Positions 42,543-52,559 of a stretch of DNA of 64,000 bases are shown here, piece after piece. Below the pieces are notes generated by a model. It ran no database searches and was not told the origin of the DNA. It saw nothing but the letters and a program-made list of their open reading frames with translations. Each line of letters opens with the position of its first letter. Position 1 is the first letter of the stretch. A program made the position numbers and the translations under genes. The DNA is from Bacillota bacterium (GTDB lineage: Bacteria > Bacillota_I > Bacilli_A > RF39 > UBA660). The stretch lies in NCBI GenBank assembly GCA_015059245.1, contig SVAU01000002.1:113747-177746 (forward strand), given 5' to 3'.

Positions 42543-44501
42543 ATGTTTGAATTAGTATCAAAATATTCTCCTTCTGGAGATCAACCCGAAGCTATTAAAG
42601 AATTAGTACAAGGTATTAAAGATGGTAAGAAAGAACAAGTATTATTGGGAGCTACTGGTACTGGTAAAACATTTACTATAGCTAATGTAATTAAGAAAGT
42701 TAATAAACCTACATTAGTACTTGCTCATAATAAGACTTTAGCTGGTCAGTTATATGCTGAGTTTAAGGAATTATTTCCTAATAATCATGTTGAGTATTTT
42801 GTTAGTTATTATGATTATTATCAACCTGAAGCTTATGTACCTAGTAGTGATACATATATTGAAAAGGATGCTTCTATTAATGATGAAATAGATGAATTAA
42901 GACATGGTGCTACTAGTGCATTAATTAATAATAGAGATGTTATAGTAGTAGCATCAGTATCATGTATTTATGGTATAGGTGAAAAAGAAGAATATGAAAA
43001 GATGATGTTAACTGTTAATGTTGGTGAGATGGTTAAACGTAATGATATTATAAATAAATTAGTTGATATGACTTATGAACGTAGTGATTTGGATTTTCAT
43101 AGGGGAACTTTTAGAGTACGTGGAGATATTATAGATATAGTTCCTGTTAATGAAAAAGCATATGCAATACGTATAGAATTATTTGGAGATGAAGTAGATA
43201 GAATATGTACTTTTGATCCATTAACTGGTGTAGTTATTCAAAATAAAAAGACTATAAGTATATTTCCTGCTTCACACTTTGTTACAGGTAGTGAAAAGAT
43301 GGAAGAAGCAATACGTAGAATAGAAGCTGAATTACAAGATAGATTAAAAGTATTACTTGATAACAATAAATTATTAGAAGAACAAAGATTAAGAGAGAGA
43401 ACCAATTATGATTTAGAGATGCTTAAAGAAACTGGTTTTTGTAATGGGGTAGAAAACTACTCTAGACATTTAGCGTTACGTGAAGAAGGAGAAACTCCTA
43501 GTTGTTTAATAGATTTCTTTCCAGATGATTTCTTGTTAGTTGTAGATGAATCACATGTTACATTACCTCAAGTTAGAGGAATGTATATTGGAGATAGAAT
43601 GCGTAAACAAACATTAGTAGATTATGGTTTTAGATTACCAAGTGCTTTAGACAATAGACCGCTTAAGTATGATGAGTTTGAAAGCAAAATAAATCAAGCT
43701 ATTTATGTATCTGCAACTCCTGGTGATTATGAACTAGAAAAGACAAATAATGTATATGCAGAACAAATAATTAGACCTACTGGTTTACTTGATCCAACTA
43801 TTGAAGTTAAGGGAACTGAGGGGCAAATAGATGACATTATTGAACAAATAAATTTACGTAAAGAAAAGAATGAAAGAGTGTTAATTACGACACTTACTAT
43901 ACGTATGGCAGAAGAGTTGACAAACTATTTAAAGGATGTTGGCATTAAAGTAGCTTACTTACATAGTGAAGTTAAGACTTTAGAAAGACTTAAAATAATA
44001 CAAGAATTACGTATGGGTAAATACGATTGTGTAGTAGGTATTAACTTATTAAGAGAAGGTATAGATATACCAGAAGTAAGTTTAATATGTATTATGGATG
44101 CTGATAAACAAGGTTTCTTGCGTAGTAGTAGAAGTTTAATACAAACTATAGGTAGATGTGCTAGAAATGAAAATGGTCATGTAATTATGTATGCTGATGT
44201 AGTTAGTGAAGCTATGGATATTGCTATAAGTGAAACTAAACGTCGTAGAAAGATTCAAGATGATTACAATAAGGAACATGGTATTGTACCTAAGACTGTT
44301 ATGAAAGAAATAAGAGAAGTAGTAAGTAATGAAGTAGAAGTAGATGTTAAGAAATCTACTGGAGAAGTTAAGATGAGCAAGAAAGAGAAAGAACAATTAA
44401 TTATAAAGATTGAAAATGAAATGAAAGAAGCAGCTAAGAATCTTGACTTTGAAAGAGCTATGGAACTTAGAGATATCTTATTTGAACTTAAAAGTGAATA
44501 A
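42543..44501 (+). CDS. uvrB: excinuclease ABC subunit B
   Basis: 652 residues from ATG 42543 behind ggaggtgat; a further-upstream TTG-type start is not needed. Walker [12 protein letters not shown], beta-hairpin region [26 protein letters not shown], helicase motifs [22 protein letters not shown] and QTIGRCARN, plus the C-terminal UvrC-binding UVR motif ([17 protein letters not shown]). Damage verification in nucleotide excision repair with UvrA (55120-57924). The two genes are 10 kb apart here, unlike the uvrBA operon of Bacillus. Confidence 0.97.
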   Translation: MFELVSKYSPSGDQPEAIKELVQGIKDGKKEQVLLGATGTGKTFTIANVIKKVNKPTLVLAHNKTLAGQLYAEFKELFPNNHVEYFVSYYDYYQPEAYVPSSDTYIEKDASINDEIDELRHGATSALINNRDVIVVASVSCIYGIGEKEEYEKMMLTVNVGEMVKRNDIINKLVDMTYERSDLDFHRGTFRVRGDIIDIVPVNEKAYAIRIELFGDEVDRICTFDPLTGVVIQNKKTISIFPASHFVTGSEKMEEAIRRIEAELQDRLKVLLDNNKLLEEQRLRERTNYDLEMLKETGFCNGVENYSRHLALREEGETPSCLIDFFPDDFLLVVDESHVTLPQVRGMYIGDRMRKQTLVDYGFRLPSALDNRPLKYDEFESKINQAIYVSATPGDYELEKTNNVYAEQIIRPTGLLDPTIEVKGTEGQIDDIIEQINLRKEKNERVLITTLTIRMAEELTNYLKDVGIKVAYLHSEVKTLERLKIIQELRMGKYDCVVGINLLREGIDIPEVSLICIMDADKQGFLRSSRSLIQTIGRCARNENGHVIMYADVVSEAMDIAISETKRRRKIQDDYNKEHGIVPKTVMKEIREVVSNEVEVDVKKSTGEVKMSKKEKEQLIIKIENEMKEAAKNLDFERAMELRDILFELKSE

Positions 44502-44526
44502 AGTTACAGAGATGTAACTTTTTTTA
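44500..44526 (+). terminator. terminator of uvrB
   Basis: aaagttaca / tgtaacttt around GAGA, T7; TGATATAAT (core 44530-44535) follows at once. Confidence 0.88.
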
Positions 44527-44559
44527 TGATATAATTTATTAAGAATAGAGGTATTATTT

Positions 44560-47500
44560 ATGGATAGAAATACTTTAGTAGATATATTAAATGGAATGTT
44601 AAAGGAAAGAGATTTTTCTAAAATAGCAGAAGTAGTTCCTTATGAGGATAGATTTGCTTTATTTATGAAAAATCATGAAATAAAAATTGATAATCCTTAT
44701 TTATATTCGTTAGTTACTGAAGATATATTTACTTCGGAAGAAGCTGATACCTTATATGATCAAATAGAAGATAAAGAAAAAAGAAAAATACTTTTTATGA
44801 TGTTAAGTGATGATAAGAAAGTTACTGTAGCTGAAGAAATGGAAATGGATGGTTATTCAGCTGCTAGATTTGTATCTTCTATTAAAGATGTGGATACTAG
44901 ATATAGAATAGCTTGTGGATTTATAAAAAAAGAAATATTTAGTACTTTTTCGTTATCTGGTATATTAGGTGATTTTACTGGTAATTATAAATTTCAAATA
45001 CTAGATGAAATATTAAAAGCATATAATGCTGGTGAAAAAAAGAAAGTAACTGAATTTGAGTTTTCTTCATTAATTAAAGAATTTGAAGAAAAAGATAGAT
45101 ATACTGTTTTAAAAAAATTATTAAATGATAAAGAATCTTTTTCACATATGTATTTAGCTGGTGTAATTAAAATTTTAGCTGTTGAAGATAGAATGGATGC
45201 ATTATGCTTTATTTTAGATAAATATCAAGAAGAATATAAAAAAGTTTTTTATGGTATTACAGATATATTAAATATTTTTAGTGAAGAAGAATTTAATAAT
45301 GTATTATATGCATTCTTAGATAGAGGTATATTAGATCAATATGAAATATCTAGAATGTTAGAAAAGTTTGATTTAGATAGAAATATTAAAATAATAGATT
45401 CTTTAATAGAATATGGGAAGAACAATAATAGAGAATTAATTACTGACTATACAATTGCTAAGTTACTAGATAGAATACCTAGAGAAGAAGGTATAAAAGT
45501 ATATCAAAAGTATGCGATAGATACACCTGGATTTGGTAATTTAAGAATAGCTAGATATTGTCAAAATGTTGAAGATAGATATTTTTATTTAGATTATTTA
45601 ATTGGTGCTGTTGTAAGAGAAGATTTTGAAAAAGCATTTGATACTGTTGATAATGTTTTATTTGAAATGGATAAAAAAGCTAGTGGAGAATATGAATATC
45701 CAAACATTATAAATATGTATGTTAAAAAACATAATCTAGATAGAATACATCTTAGAGAGTTTATTAGAAGATTTAATTATAATGCTTTAAGATTTATGAA
45801 TTCTAAGAGTGTTAGAGCAGTTATTAATCTACCAGATGAAGAGTTTGTTAAATTTATGAATATCTTTAATCAAGGTACTATGTTAGATAATAATATAATT
45901 AATTCAATATGTAATTCATTCTTACAAAGAGAGTTTAGATTAGTTAATAAAGAAGATTATACAATATTTACACAATTTGAATTATTATTACAAGAAAAGA
46001 ATGAAGAAACGTCTATAAAAATTGCTGAATTACTTGTTAAAGTAGGTGAAGTTGTTGATATAGATAAACATATAAGTAAACTAGGTATTAATTTTGATCA
46101 ATTTGTTTATAACTTAATGAATGATGATAAGAAATCTATAGATTTATTACATGATATGACTCAAGAATATATTATGAAAAGAAGAGAAGTATTTGTAAAA
46201 AATAAACTAGATACAGTATTTGATGAAATAGGTGTAGTAAAGAAAGTAGAGAAATCTGCTTATAAAAAGAAGTTTATTGAAATTAGTAGTGAATTTGATG
46301 TTAGATTCTTATTTCAATCTATACCTAGTCAATATTTAACTGAAGAGGAAAAACAATTAGTTGAAAATAGAGAATTGTTAGAAAGATTAATTAAATTTAA
46401 AAAAGATCATACACCACTTGAAAATCCTTCTGAAAAGAGATATTTGAAATTATTTGAATCTTTATTTAATAAAGCTTATGAGTATAAGTATGATCCTAAG
46501 AAGTTTGAAGGTATAGAAGGATTACCATATAGTTATTATCCTGTTAGTCCTAGTGTAGAATGGTTACTTGGGATAATTGTAGAATGTAATGTACCACAAG
46601 TTGTTGATAGAGTTATTAGTGATAAGGAAGTATATACTAAATTAATTGCGTTTATACAAAAATATAAAATGCTTGGATGGGATAAAACATTTGAAGTATT
46701 TGGGCCTAGAGCAGAAGTAGAATTTACTGAAGGAACTATGGCTAGTATTATTTCTAACTTTTATACAATAAGTTCTATTGCTGAAGCTAAAGATGCTAAT
46801 TTAACTCAATTTATTGACTATGCTAATTGTTATGATTCTATGTCTAAGACATATTCATATATTTTAGGTAAAGATAATTATAGAGCTATAGCAGCTAATG
46901 AAGGTAAGAATAAAGCTGATATGAGTAAGTCTGAAAGACTTGGTAGAGTACCAAGATTAATACAAGGTATGTATGCTAGAGAAGAAATAACTACACCACC
47001 AATAGATAAAGATTATGAAACTATAGATGGTAAGAAGATGAACGTAGTGTTAGGTAATTCTACTAATATGATTAATTTATCTTATGGTGAAAGAACTAAT
47101 TCTTGTTTAAGAATAGGTGGAGCATTTAATAACTTATTTGAATTTTGTATTCATGATAAGAATGGTTTCCATGTTAGATTTACTGATCCTGATACTGGTG
47201 AATTTATTAGTAGAGTAAGTGGTATAAGAAATGGTAATACTATATTCTTTAATGAATTAAGGGATAGTGAAAATCCTAATTATGATAATGAACAAATAAT
47301 AGAAGTATTAAATATGTTAAGTAGTGAATTAATAGAAATGACTAAAGATGAAGAATGTCCTATTGATAATGTAGTTATTACTTATGATTATGCAATGAGA
47401 AACTATGAACAATTAGCTATACCTACTGAGTTAAAAGATTATCCTAATGCATTTTATGGTAAGAGATTTAATATACCATTTGATGGAAAATTTGTGTTAC

Positions 47501-47886
47501 TTAAGTCTACTAGTCCTGATGGTGGATTAGTACCTTATAAATTTGGTGCTGATATTGCTAAGACTTATGAAACTCAAAGAGATAAAGTTGTAACATTAAC
47601 TAATCCAGAACATGCTTATGAAAAAGTAGTACAATTACATTTAATAGATAGTGTATTAAAAGGATATGATATAGATGAATTAACTATTAATACTCCTAAT
47701 AATATAGATGTATGTATTGCTGGAGAAGATTGGTGTGTATATAAAGATACTGAAGGTGTTATACATCAATTTGTTGTAGAAATGAGTAAACATAAAGATA
47801 GAGCACTTGAAGAAATGAGAGTTGCTTTAGAACAAATGAAGACTATGATAGAAGAACAAAGTCAAAATAAAACTATGGGAGTGTAG
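44560..47886 (+). CDS. 1108-residue protein of unknown function
   Basis: The largest gene in the window, ribosome site gaggt. Residues 1-600 look like alpha-helical repeats built around acidic pairs (EDRYTVLKKLL, VEDRMDALCFILDKY, LDRNIKIIDSLIEYG), each resembling a short HEAT/TPR-like unit. Residues about 780-1000 form a distinct domain with SYGERTNSCLRIGGAFN, FCIHDKNGFHVRFTD and IFFNELRDSENPNYDNEQ; the Cys-His order could be a thiol enzyme, but no triad is certain. No signal peptide. Followed by an OB-like gene 2 bases downstream. I recognise no family. Confidence 0.62.
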   Translation: MDRNTLVDILNGMLKERDFSKIAEVVPYEDRFALFMKNHEIKIDNPYLYSLVTEDIFTSEEADTLYDQIEDKEKRKILFMMLSDDKKVTVAEEMEMDGYSAARFVSSIKDVDTRYRIACGFIKKEIFSTFSLSGILGDFTGNYKFQILDEILKAYNAGEKKKVTEFEFSSLIKEFEEKDRYTVLKKLLNDKESFSHMYLAGVIKILAVEDRMDALCFILDKYQEEYKKVFYGITDILNIFSEEEFNNVLYAFLDRGILDQYEISRMLEKFDLDRNIKIIDSLIEYGKNNNRELITDYTIAKLLDRIPREEGIKVYQKYAIDTPGFGNLRIARYCQNVEDRYFYLDYLIGAVVREDFEKAFDTVDNVLFEMDKKASGEYEYPNIINMYVKKHNLDRIHLREFIRRFNYNALRFMNSKSVRAVINLPDEEFVKFMNIFNQGTMLDNNIINSICNSFLQREFRLVNKEDYTIFTQFELLLQEKNEETSIKIAELLVKVGEVVDIDKHISKLGINFDQFVYNLMNDDKKSIDLLHDMTQEYIMKRREVFVKNKLDTVFDEIGVVKKVEKSAYKKKFIEISSEFDVRFLFQSIPSQYLTEEEKQLVENRELLERLIKFKKDHTPLENPSEKRYLKLFESLFNKAYEYKYDPKKFEGIEGLPYSYYPVSPSVEWLLGIIVECNVPQVVDRVISDKEVYTKLIAFIQKYKMLGWDKTFEVFGPRAEVEFTEGTMASIISNFYTISSIAEAKDANLTQFIDYANCYDSMSKTYSYILGKDNYRAIAANEGKNKADMSKSERLGRVPRLIQGMYAREEITTPPIDKDYETIDGKKMNVVLGNSTNMINLSYGERTNSCLRIGGAFNNLFEFCIHDKNGFHVRFTDPDTGEFISRVSGIRNGNTIFFNELRDSENPNYDNEQIIEVLNMLSSELIEMTKDEECPIDNVVITYDYAMRNYEQLAIPTELKDYPNAFYGKRFNIPFDGKFVLLKSTSPDGGLVPYKFGADIAKTYETQRDKVVTLTNPEHAYEKVVQLHLIDSVLKGYDIDELTINTPNNIDVCIAGEDWCVYKDTEGVIHQFVVEMSKHKDRALEEMRVALEQMKTMIEEQSQNKTMGV

Positions 47887-47888
47887 AT

Positions 47889-48119
47889 ATGAAGAAATAT
47901 GGAAAAGTACTAGTATATGATGGATATGTTGGTAATATCATTGATAATGAAGGTACTAAGTATATCTTTACTACTAGAGATTTAAATAGTAAAAATATAG
48001 TTTCTGGAGACTTTGTTAGTTTTAATAGTGAAGTATTTGAAACTGTTGAAATAAAGGAATATACTGCTAGATATATTACTAAGGTAACTAAGGAAGATAT
48101 TAAACCTACTGATAAGTAG
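47889..48119 (+). CDS. small OB-fold (cold-shock-like) protein
   Basis: 76 residues. The sequence runs as five strands with KVLVYDGYVGNIIDNEGTKY, YIFTTRDL, VSGDFVSF and ARYITKV, the layout of cold-shock/S1-type OB folds (gly-rich loop, then GDxVxF). The RNP1-type aromatic motif KGFGFI is not present, so nucleic-acid binding is only possible. Separated by 2 bases from the 1108-residue gene and closed by a terminator, so it belongs with it. Confidence 0.6.
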   Translation: MKKYGKVLVYDGYVGNIIDNEGTKYIFTTRDLNSKNIVSGDFVSFNSEVFETVEIKEYTARYITKVTKEDIKPTDK

Positions 48120-48127
48120 GTTTTTTA
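48102..48127 (+). terminator. terminator overlapping the stop codon
   Basis: aaacctac / gtaggttt around TGATAA, T6; the TAG stop is in the right arm. Confidence 0.85.
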
Positions 48128-48169
48128 TGTATATATAAATAAGATTTATTTGAAGAAATAGATAGTAAG

Positions 48170-48178
48170 TGCTATAAT
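48170..48178 (+). promoter_or_regulatory. extended -10 promoter
   Basis: TG-C-TATAAT, core 48173-48178, 29 bases before ATG 48207. Confidence 0.62.
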
Positions 48179-48206
48179 ACCCAACAATTAAAAAGAGGGG
48201 ATTCTT

Positions 48207-49643
48207 ATGATACTTACAGAAAGGATAGTATGGAAAATACTTAATGGTGATTTGGATTTTTTAGATTCATTTAGTTCTAATTATATAGATGAATTAACTA
48301 AAGATATAATAGATTCACCATTAAGAGAAAAGATACTTGATGAAGCATTTGATCTTATATATAAAAAAGATCCTGTGTTAGCATTTAAAATTAGTTGTAG
48401 TTCTCCTAAGTTTACTAATTTATGGAGAAGAAGATTAGAAAATAATTATGATGTATTATTAGACTATGATGCTTTATTATATTTTTTATTAAAAGTTGAT
48501 TGGTCTAAAAAGTTTGTATTTGAAATAGTAGATAAATTAATATTAAGTAATAAGTCTTGTGCTTTTGCTATATTAAGATATACTGAGAGAACTAATGATT
48601 ATAGTTTAGTTAAGAGAATTGTTATGCATCATAATTTAGATGTAAGAGGAATATTTCTTGAAGAATTAATAGATACTCATGCTCATATGTTATTTAATGT
48701 TGTGGATAATATTACTGATTGTTTTGTTAAGTATGATAAGAATGGTAATGTTATTGGTTTGATGGATGAAGAAAAGGTATCTAGAATAGCTTCACTTATT
48801 TTAATACATAATCTTGGAGAGGATGTATATCTTCAAATTAGAGATTTTATTTTTGATAATTATGATAAGAATACTTTAGCTGCTAACTTAGATGGATATG
48901 GAAAACTTAATATGGATATATTTTCTTTAAATAAAGAGATGTTAGTAAGAGATATAGATAAGTTGTTTGTTACTAGTAAAAATTATAAGTATGCATTAGC
49001 TACTAGATATCAAGAATATATGGATCCAATTATGTTAGGTGAGTTTAGAAGTAAAATAAGTCCTTTTACTTGGATAGATAGAGAAGCTGTAAGTAAAATA
49101 TTCTTAAGTGGACTGGGAGATAGATTCTTAGAATGTGTTGATAAATATTTAGAAATGAGTACAGGTGCTAAGGTTATAAGAGATGCAGGAGTAGGTACTT
49201 GTTCTAGAGTATTTAGAGTAGGAGATTATGTAATTAAGATTTCTCATAAGAAATGGTCAATGGAAGATAATTTATGTCCTAGGGGATATTTATTTGCTAA
49301 GAACTATGAAGAAGATATTGTAAGAAAAAGTAATGGAGAAGTTACTGGAGCTATTGAAGTACAAAGATATTTAACTAGGCCATTAGCAGTTGATGATACA
49401 AAAGTAATAAACGCTTATCATGAAGCGTTAAAAGAAGCAGGTTATTATACAAAAGATGTTTTAACTGATGGTAATACAGGAGCTAATTGTTACTATTTGA
49501 GTAGTTATATGGATGCTGATTGTGATAATCCAGAAGAATTACCAGAATGGTTTAAAGAGAATCCTGTAGTAATGGTTGATAGAGATTTAGTATTTAAATT
49601 AGAAAATAAAAATCCTAGATTAAAAGCTATTAACTTAAAATAA
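48207..49643 (+). CDS. unknown protein with possible kinase-like C-terminal part
   Basis: 478 residues, ribosome site gaggggat. Residues 1-310 are helical and repetitive like the 1108-residue protein nearby. From about 325, AGVGTCSRVFRVGDYVIKIS reads like a protein-kinase Gly loop plus the ATP-binding Lys strand, and AIEVQRYLTRPLAV like a hinge. The catalytic HxD loop and DFG are not evident; only NPVVMVDRDLVFK near the end could be a relic. So a truncated or inactive kinase fold is a guess. No signal peptide. Confidence 0.5.
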   Translation: MILTERIVWKILNGDLDFLDSFSSNYIDELTKDIIDSPLREKILDEAFDLIYKKDPVLAFKISCSSPKFTNLWRRRLENNYDVLLDYDALLYFLLKVDWSKKFVFEIVDKLILSNKSCAFAILRYTERTNDYSLVKRIVMHHNLDVRGIFLEELIDTHAHMLFNVVDNITDCFVKYDKNGNVIGLMDEEKVSRIASLILIHNLGEDVYLQIRDFIFDNYDKNTLAANLDGYGKLNMDIFSLNKEMLVRDIDKLFVTSKNYKYALATRYQEYMDPIMLGEFRSKISPFTWIDREAVSKIFLSGLGDRFLECVDKYLEMSTGAKVIRDAGVGTCSRVFRVGDYVIKISHKKWSMEDNLCPRGYLFAKNYEEDIVRKSNGEVTGAIEVQRYLTRPLAVDDTKVINAYHEALKEAGYYTKDVLTDGNTGANCYYLSSYMDADCDNPEELPEWFKENPVVMVDRDLVFKLENKNPRLKAINLK

Positions 49644-49704
49644 TAATAAATAATTCAAAATATATGTGATATACTAATGTAAGATAAGAATAGGAGTGAT
49701 ATGT

Positions 49705-51327
49705 ATGCAAGTTGCTTATATTTTTGGACATAAAATGCCAGATACAGATTCTGTGTGTGCAAGTATCAGTTTATCTTATTTAAAGAATAAAATGGGTTTA
49801 AAGACAGAACCTAGAGTTCTAGGTGCACTTAATAAGGAGACTAAGTTCGTATTAGATTACTTTAATGTGCCAGAACCTCAATTCTTAAATGATGTAAAAG
49901 TACAAATTAAAAATATGCATTATAATAGAGAAGCTATGGTAGAAGAACATATTTCTATATATGAGGGATATAAGTTCTTAAATAAACTTGGAGTAACTGG
50001 TTTTCCTTTAGTAAATAAACAAAGAAAGTTAACTGGTTATGTTAATGTTAAGCAAATATCTAGATATTTAATAGAAGGAGATATAAATTATTTAAATACT
50101 TCTTATGATAATATTTTAGATACTTTAGGAGCTAAAGAAATATTAAGATTTGATGAAAATATTGAAGGAACTATTTTAGCTGCTGCTTATAAAAGTGAAA
50201 CTTTTGTTAATAGAGTTAAATTAACTAGAGATAATATAGTATTAGTTGGAGATAGATATAAGATTCAAGAATACTGTGTTAATTCTGGTATTAAATTAAT
50301 GATATTAGTTAATAATGTTAAATTAAGTGATGATTTAATAGATATTGCTAAGAATAATAGGGTTAATGTAGTAAGTGTTCCTATGGGTACTTATAAGACT
50401 GCTAATATGGTTAAGTTATGTAATTATGTTAAGTTAGTTAAAGTAACTGATAGTCCTGTTACATTTAATGTATTTGATTATAGAAACGATTTTATAGAAA
50501 TAAGTAGTAAGTTGGGACATACAAACTATCCTATTGTTAATAAGAAGAATGTATGTCTTGGTATGATGAGATTAGTTGATAGTAGTGATTTTGAAAGAAA
50601 GAAAGTTATTTTAGTTGATCATAATCAACAATCACAAAGTGTTGATGGAATAGAAGAAGCTGAAATACTTGAAGTAATAGATCATCATAATTTAGGTACT
50701 ATAGGTACTAGTATGCCTATTAATTTTAGATGTATGCCAGTTGGATGTACATGTACTATAATTTATAAATTATATCAAGAAGCTAATATAAAGATACCTA
50801 AAGAGATTGCTGGTATTATGTTATCTGCAATACTTTCTGATACATTATTATTTAAATCACCAACTACTACTGAAATAGATATTGAAGTAGGTAATAAGTT
50901 AGCAGAAATAGCTGGTGTAGATATCGTAGAATATGGTACTAAGATGTTTAAGGCTGCTTCATCAGTAGTAGGATTATCTGTAGAAGAAATAATTAATACT
51001 GATGTTAAGACATTTAAATATGGTGATAGTAATATGGCTATTGGACAAGTTATTACTATGGATTTTGATGAATTATTAGAAAGAAAAGATGAAATAGTAG
51101 ATAAACTTAATAGTATGTGTGAACATGGTAAATATAGTGTTTCATTATTATTTGTTACTGATATTATTAAGAATGGTTCTTACTTATTCTTTAATACTAA
51201 TAGTGAAGAAATACTTGAAGAAGCTTATGGTATTGAACATGCTAATCAAGGTGTATACTTAGATGGAATGGTATCTCGTAAGAAACAAATGTTACCTCCA
51301 TTACTAGAATTAGAAGAAAGAAGATAG
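49705..51327 (+). CDS. ppaC: manganese-dependent inorganic pyrophosphatase with CBS/DRTGG insert
   Basis: 540 residues from ATG 49705 behind aggagtgat. DHH phosphatase halves: GHKMPDTDS at the start, then after a regulatory insert VDHNQQSQ, VIDHHNLG and SAILSDTLLFKSPT, and the DHHA2 substrate motif VSRKKQMLPP. The insert (about 65-290) holds a CBS pair (YEGYKFLNKLGVTGFPLVN; ISSKLGHTNYPIVNKKN) split by a DRTGG-like domain (NIEGTILAAAYKS). CBS-pyrophosphatases are controlled by adenine nucleotides or diadenosine polyphosphates. It removes pyrophosphate made by biosynthesis. Confidence 0.93.
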   Translation: MQVAYIFGHKMPDTDSVCASISLSYLKNKMGLKTEPRVLGALNKETKFVLDYFNVPEPQFLNDVKVQIKNMHYNREAMVEEHISIYEGYKFLNKLGVTGFPLVNKQRKLTGYVNVKQISRYLIEGDINYLNTSYDNILDTLGAKEILRFDENIEGTILAAAYKSETFVNRVKLTRDNIVLVGDRYKIQEYCVNSGIKLMILVNNVKLSDDLIDIAKNNRVNVVSVPMGTYKTANMVKLCNYVKLVKVTDSPVTFNVFDYRNDFIEISSKLGHTNYPIVNKKNVCLGMMRLVDSSDFERKKVILVDHNQQSQSVDGIEEAEILEVIDHHNLGTIGTSMPINFRCMPVGCTCTIIYKLYQEANIKIPKEIAGIMLSAILSDTLLFKSPTTTEIDIEVGNKLAEIAGVDIVEYGTKMFKAASSVVGLSVEEIINTDVKTFKYGDSNMAIGQVITMDFDELLERKDEIVDKLNSMCEHGKYSVSLLFVTDIIKNGSYLFFNTNSEEILEEAYGIEHANQGVYLDGMVSRKKQMLPPLLELEERR

Positions 51328-51346
51328 AGAAATCTATCTTTTTTTA
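51318..51346 (+). terminator. terminator of ppaC
   Basis: aagatag / ctatctt around AGAAAT, T7. Confidence 0.8.
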
Positions 51347-51426
51347 TGTAAAGATAAGTTGATATATAGTGTATTTAATTAGAATTGTTGATAAAATGAT
51401 AGTAGAGAAACTATGGAGGTGTTCTT

Positions 51427-51783
51427 ATGGGATTATTTGATTTTTTCAAACCAAAGAATATTATGGTAGAACAAAGTAATGAAGATTCAGTACGTTTAGT
51501 ACCTGTGGAACCTATTCAAAGTAGTGGTAGTTTTGAATTAACTATAGAAGATGTATTTAGTATTACAGGTAGAGGTACTGTAGTAACTGGTAGAGTTACT
51601 AATGGTACGATTAAAGTAGGAGATAATGTTACTATATTACCTAGTGGTATGGGAACTACTGTTGTTGGTATAGAAATGTTTAGAAAATCTTTGGACTATG
51701 CACAAGCGGGAGATAATGTAGGTATACTTTTACGTGGTGTGAGTAGAGATGACGTTCAAAGAGGAAATAAGTTAGTTAGATAG
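51427..51783 (+). CDS. stand-alone EF-Tu domain 2-like protein
   Basis: 118 residues, ribosome site ggaggtg. After 30 linker residues ([11 protein letters not shown]...) comes a single beta-barrel matching domain II of elongation factor Tu: [58 protein letters not shown] and [17 protein letters not shown]. No GTPase domain and no domain III. Stand-alone barrels of this type recur in gut Firmicutes but have no assigned role; it could bind aminoacyl-tRNA ends or a protein partner (inference). The SDR gene starts 8 bases downstream. Confidence 0.85.
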   Translation: MGLFDFFKPKNIMVEQSNEDSVRLVPVEPIQSSGSFELTIEDVFSITGRGTVVTGRVTNGTIKVGDNVTILPSGMGTTVVGIEMFRKSLDYAQAGDNVGILLRGVSRDDVQRGNKLVR

Positions 51784-51791
51784 GGGATATT

Positions 51792-52559
51792 ATGAAAGCA
51801 ATAGTTACTGGGGCTTCTTCTGGTATAGGAAGAGATATGGCAATATATTTAGGTAAGTTAGGATATGATTTAGTACTAGTTAGTAGAGATATTAATAGAT
51901 TAAAAGAAACTGCTAGTAAAATAGATACAAATGTAGAATTATATCCTGCAGATTTATCTAATAGAGAAAATTGTTTTAAATTACATGATAAATATAAAGA
52001 TGAAGAAATAGATTTATTAGTCAATGGTGCTGGATTTGGTTTATTTGGAGATACTTGGGAAACTGATTTAAATAAAGAAATGGAAATGATAAACCTTAAT
52101 ATAGTAGCATTACATATATTAACTAAGTTATTTTTACAAGATATGGTTAAGAGAGATAAAGGTAGAATATTAAATATAGCTTCATCTGCTGGTTTCTTAG
52201 CAGGGCCGGGTTTAAATACTTATTATGCTACTAAGAATTATGTTGTTAAATGGACTTTAGCTATATATGAAGAATTAAGATCTATAAAGAGTAATGTTAA
52301 AGTATCTTGTTTATGTCCAGGACCAGTTGCTACTAACTTCAATAAAGTAGCAGGAGGGTCGTTTACTGTTAAACCTATGAAGAGTGAAGATGTAGCTAAG
52401 AAGGGTATAGATGCTTGTTTAAAAGGTAAACTAGTTTGTATACCAGGATTTGTTACTAAGATGGGATTAATTTTTAATAGAATGATACCTGGATGGTTAT
52501 CTTTAAGAATTACACATAAAATACAAAAGAAAAAGAGAGCAGGTAAAGATAATGCTTAA
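51792..52559 (+). CDS. short-chain dehydrogenase/reductase
   Basis: 255 residues, ribosome site agggga. Rossmann TGASSGIGRDMA, NGAGFG, catalytic Ser in NIASSAGFLAG and the YxxxK pair in YYATKNYVVKW, then CPGPVATNF. Classical SDR of the DltE/YqjQ-like group, NAD(P)-dependent, substrate unknown. The C-terminal NRMIPGWLSLRITHKIQKKKR may form a membrane-associated amphipathic tail. The next gene starts inside its final codons. Confidence 0.88.
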   Translation: MKAIVTGASSGIGRDMAIYLGKLGYDLVLVSRDINRLKETASKIDTNVELYPADLSNRENCFKLHDKYKDEEIDLLVNGAGFGLFGDTWETDLNKEMEMINLNIVALHILTKLFLQDMVKRDKGRILNIASSAGFLAGPGLNTYYATKNYVVKWTLAIYEELRSIKSNVKVSCLCPGPVATNFNKVAGGSFTVKPMKSEDVAKKGIDACLKGKLVCIPGFVTKMGLIFNRMIPGWLSLRITHKIQKKKRAGKDNA

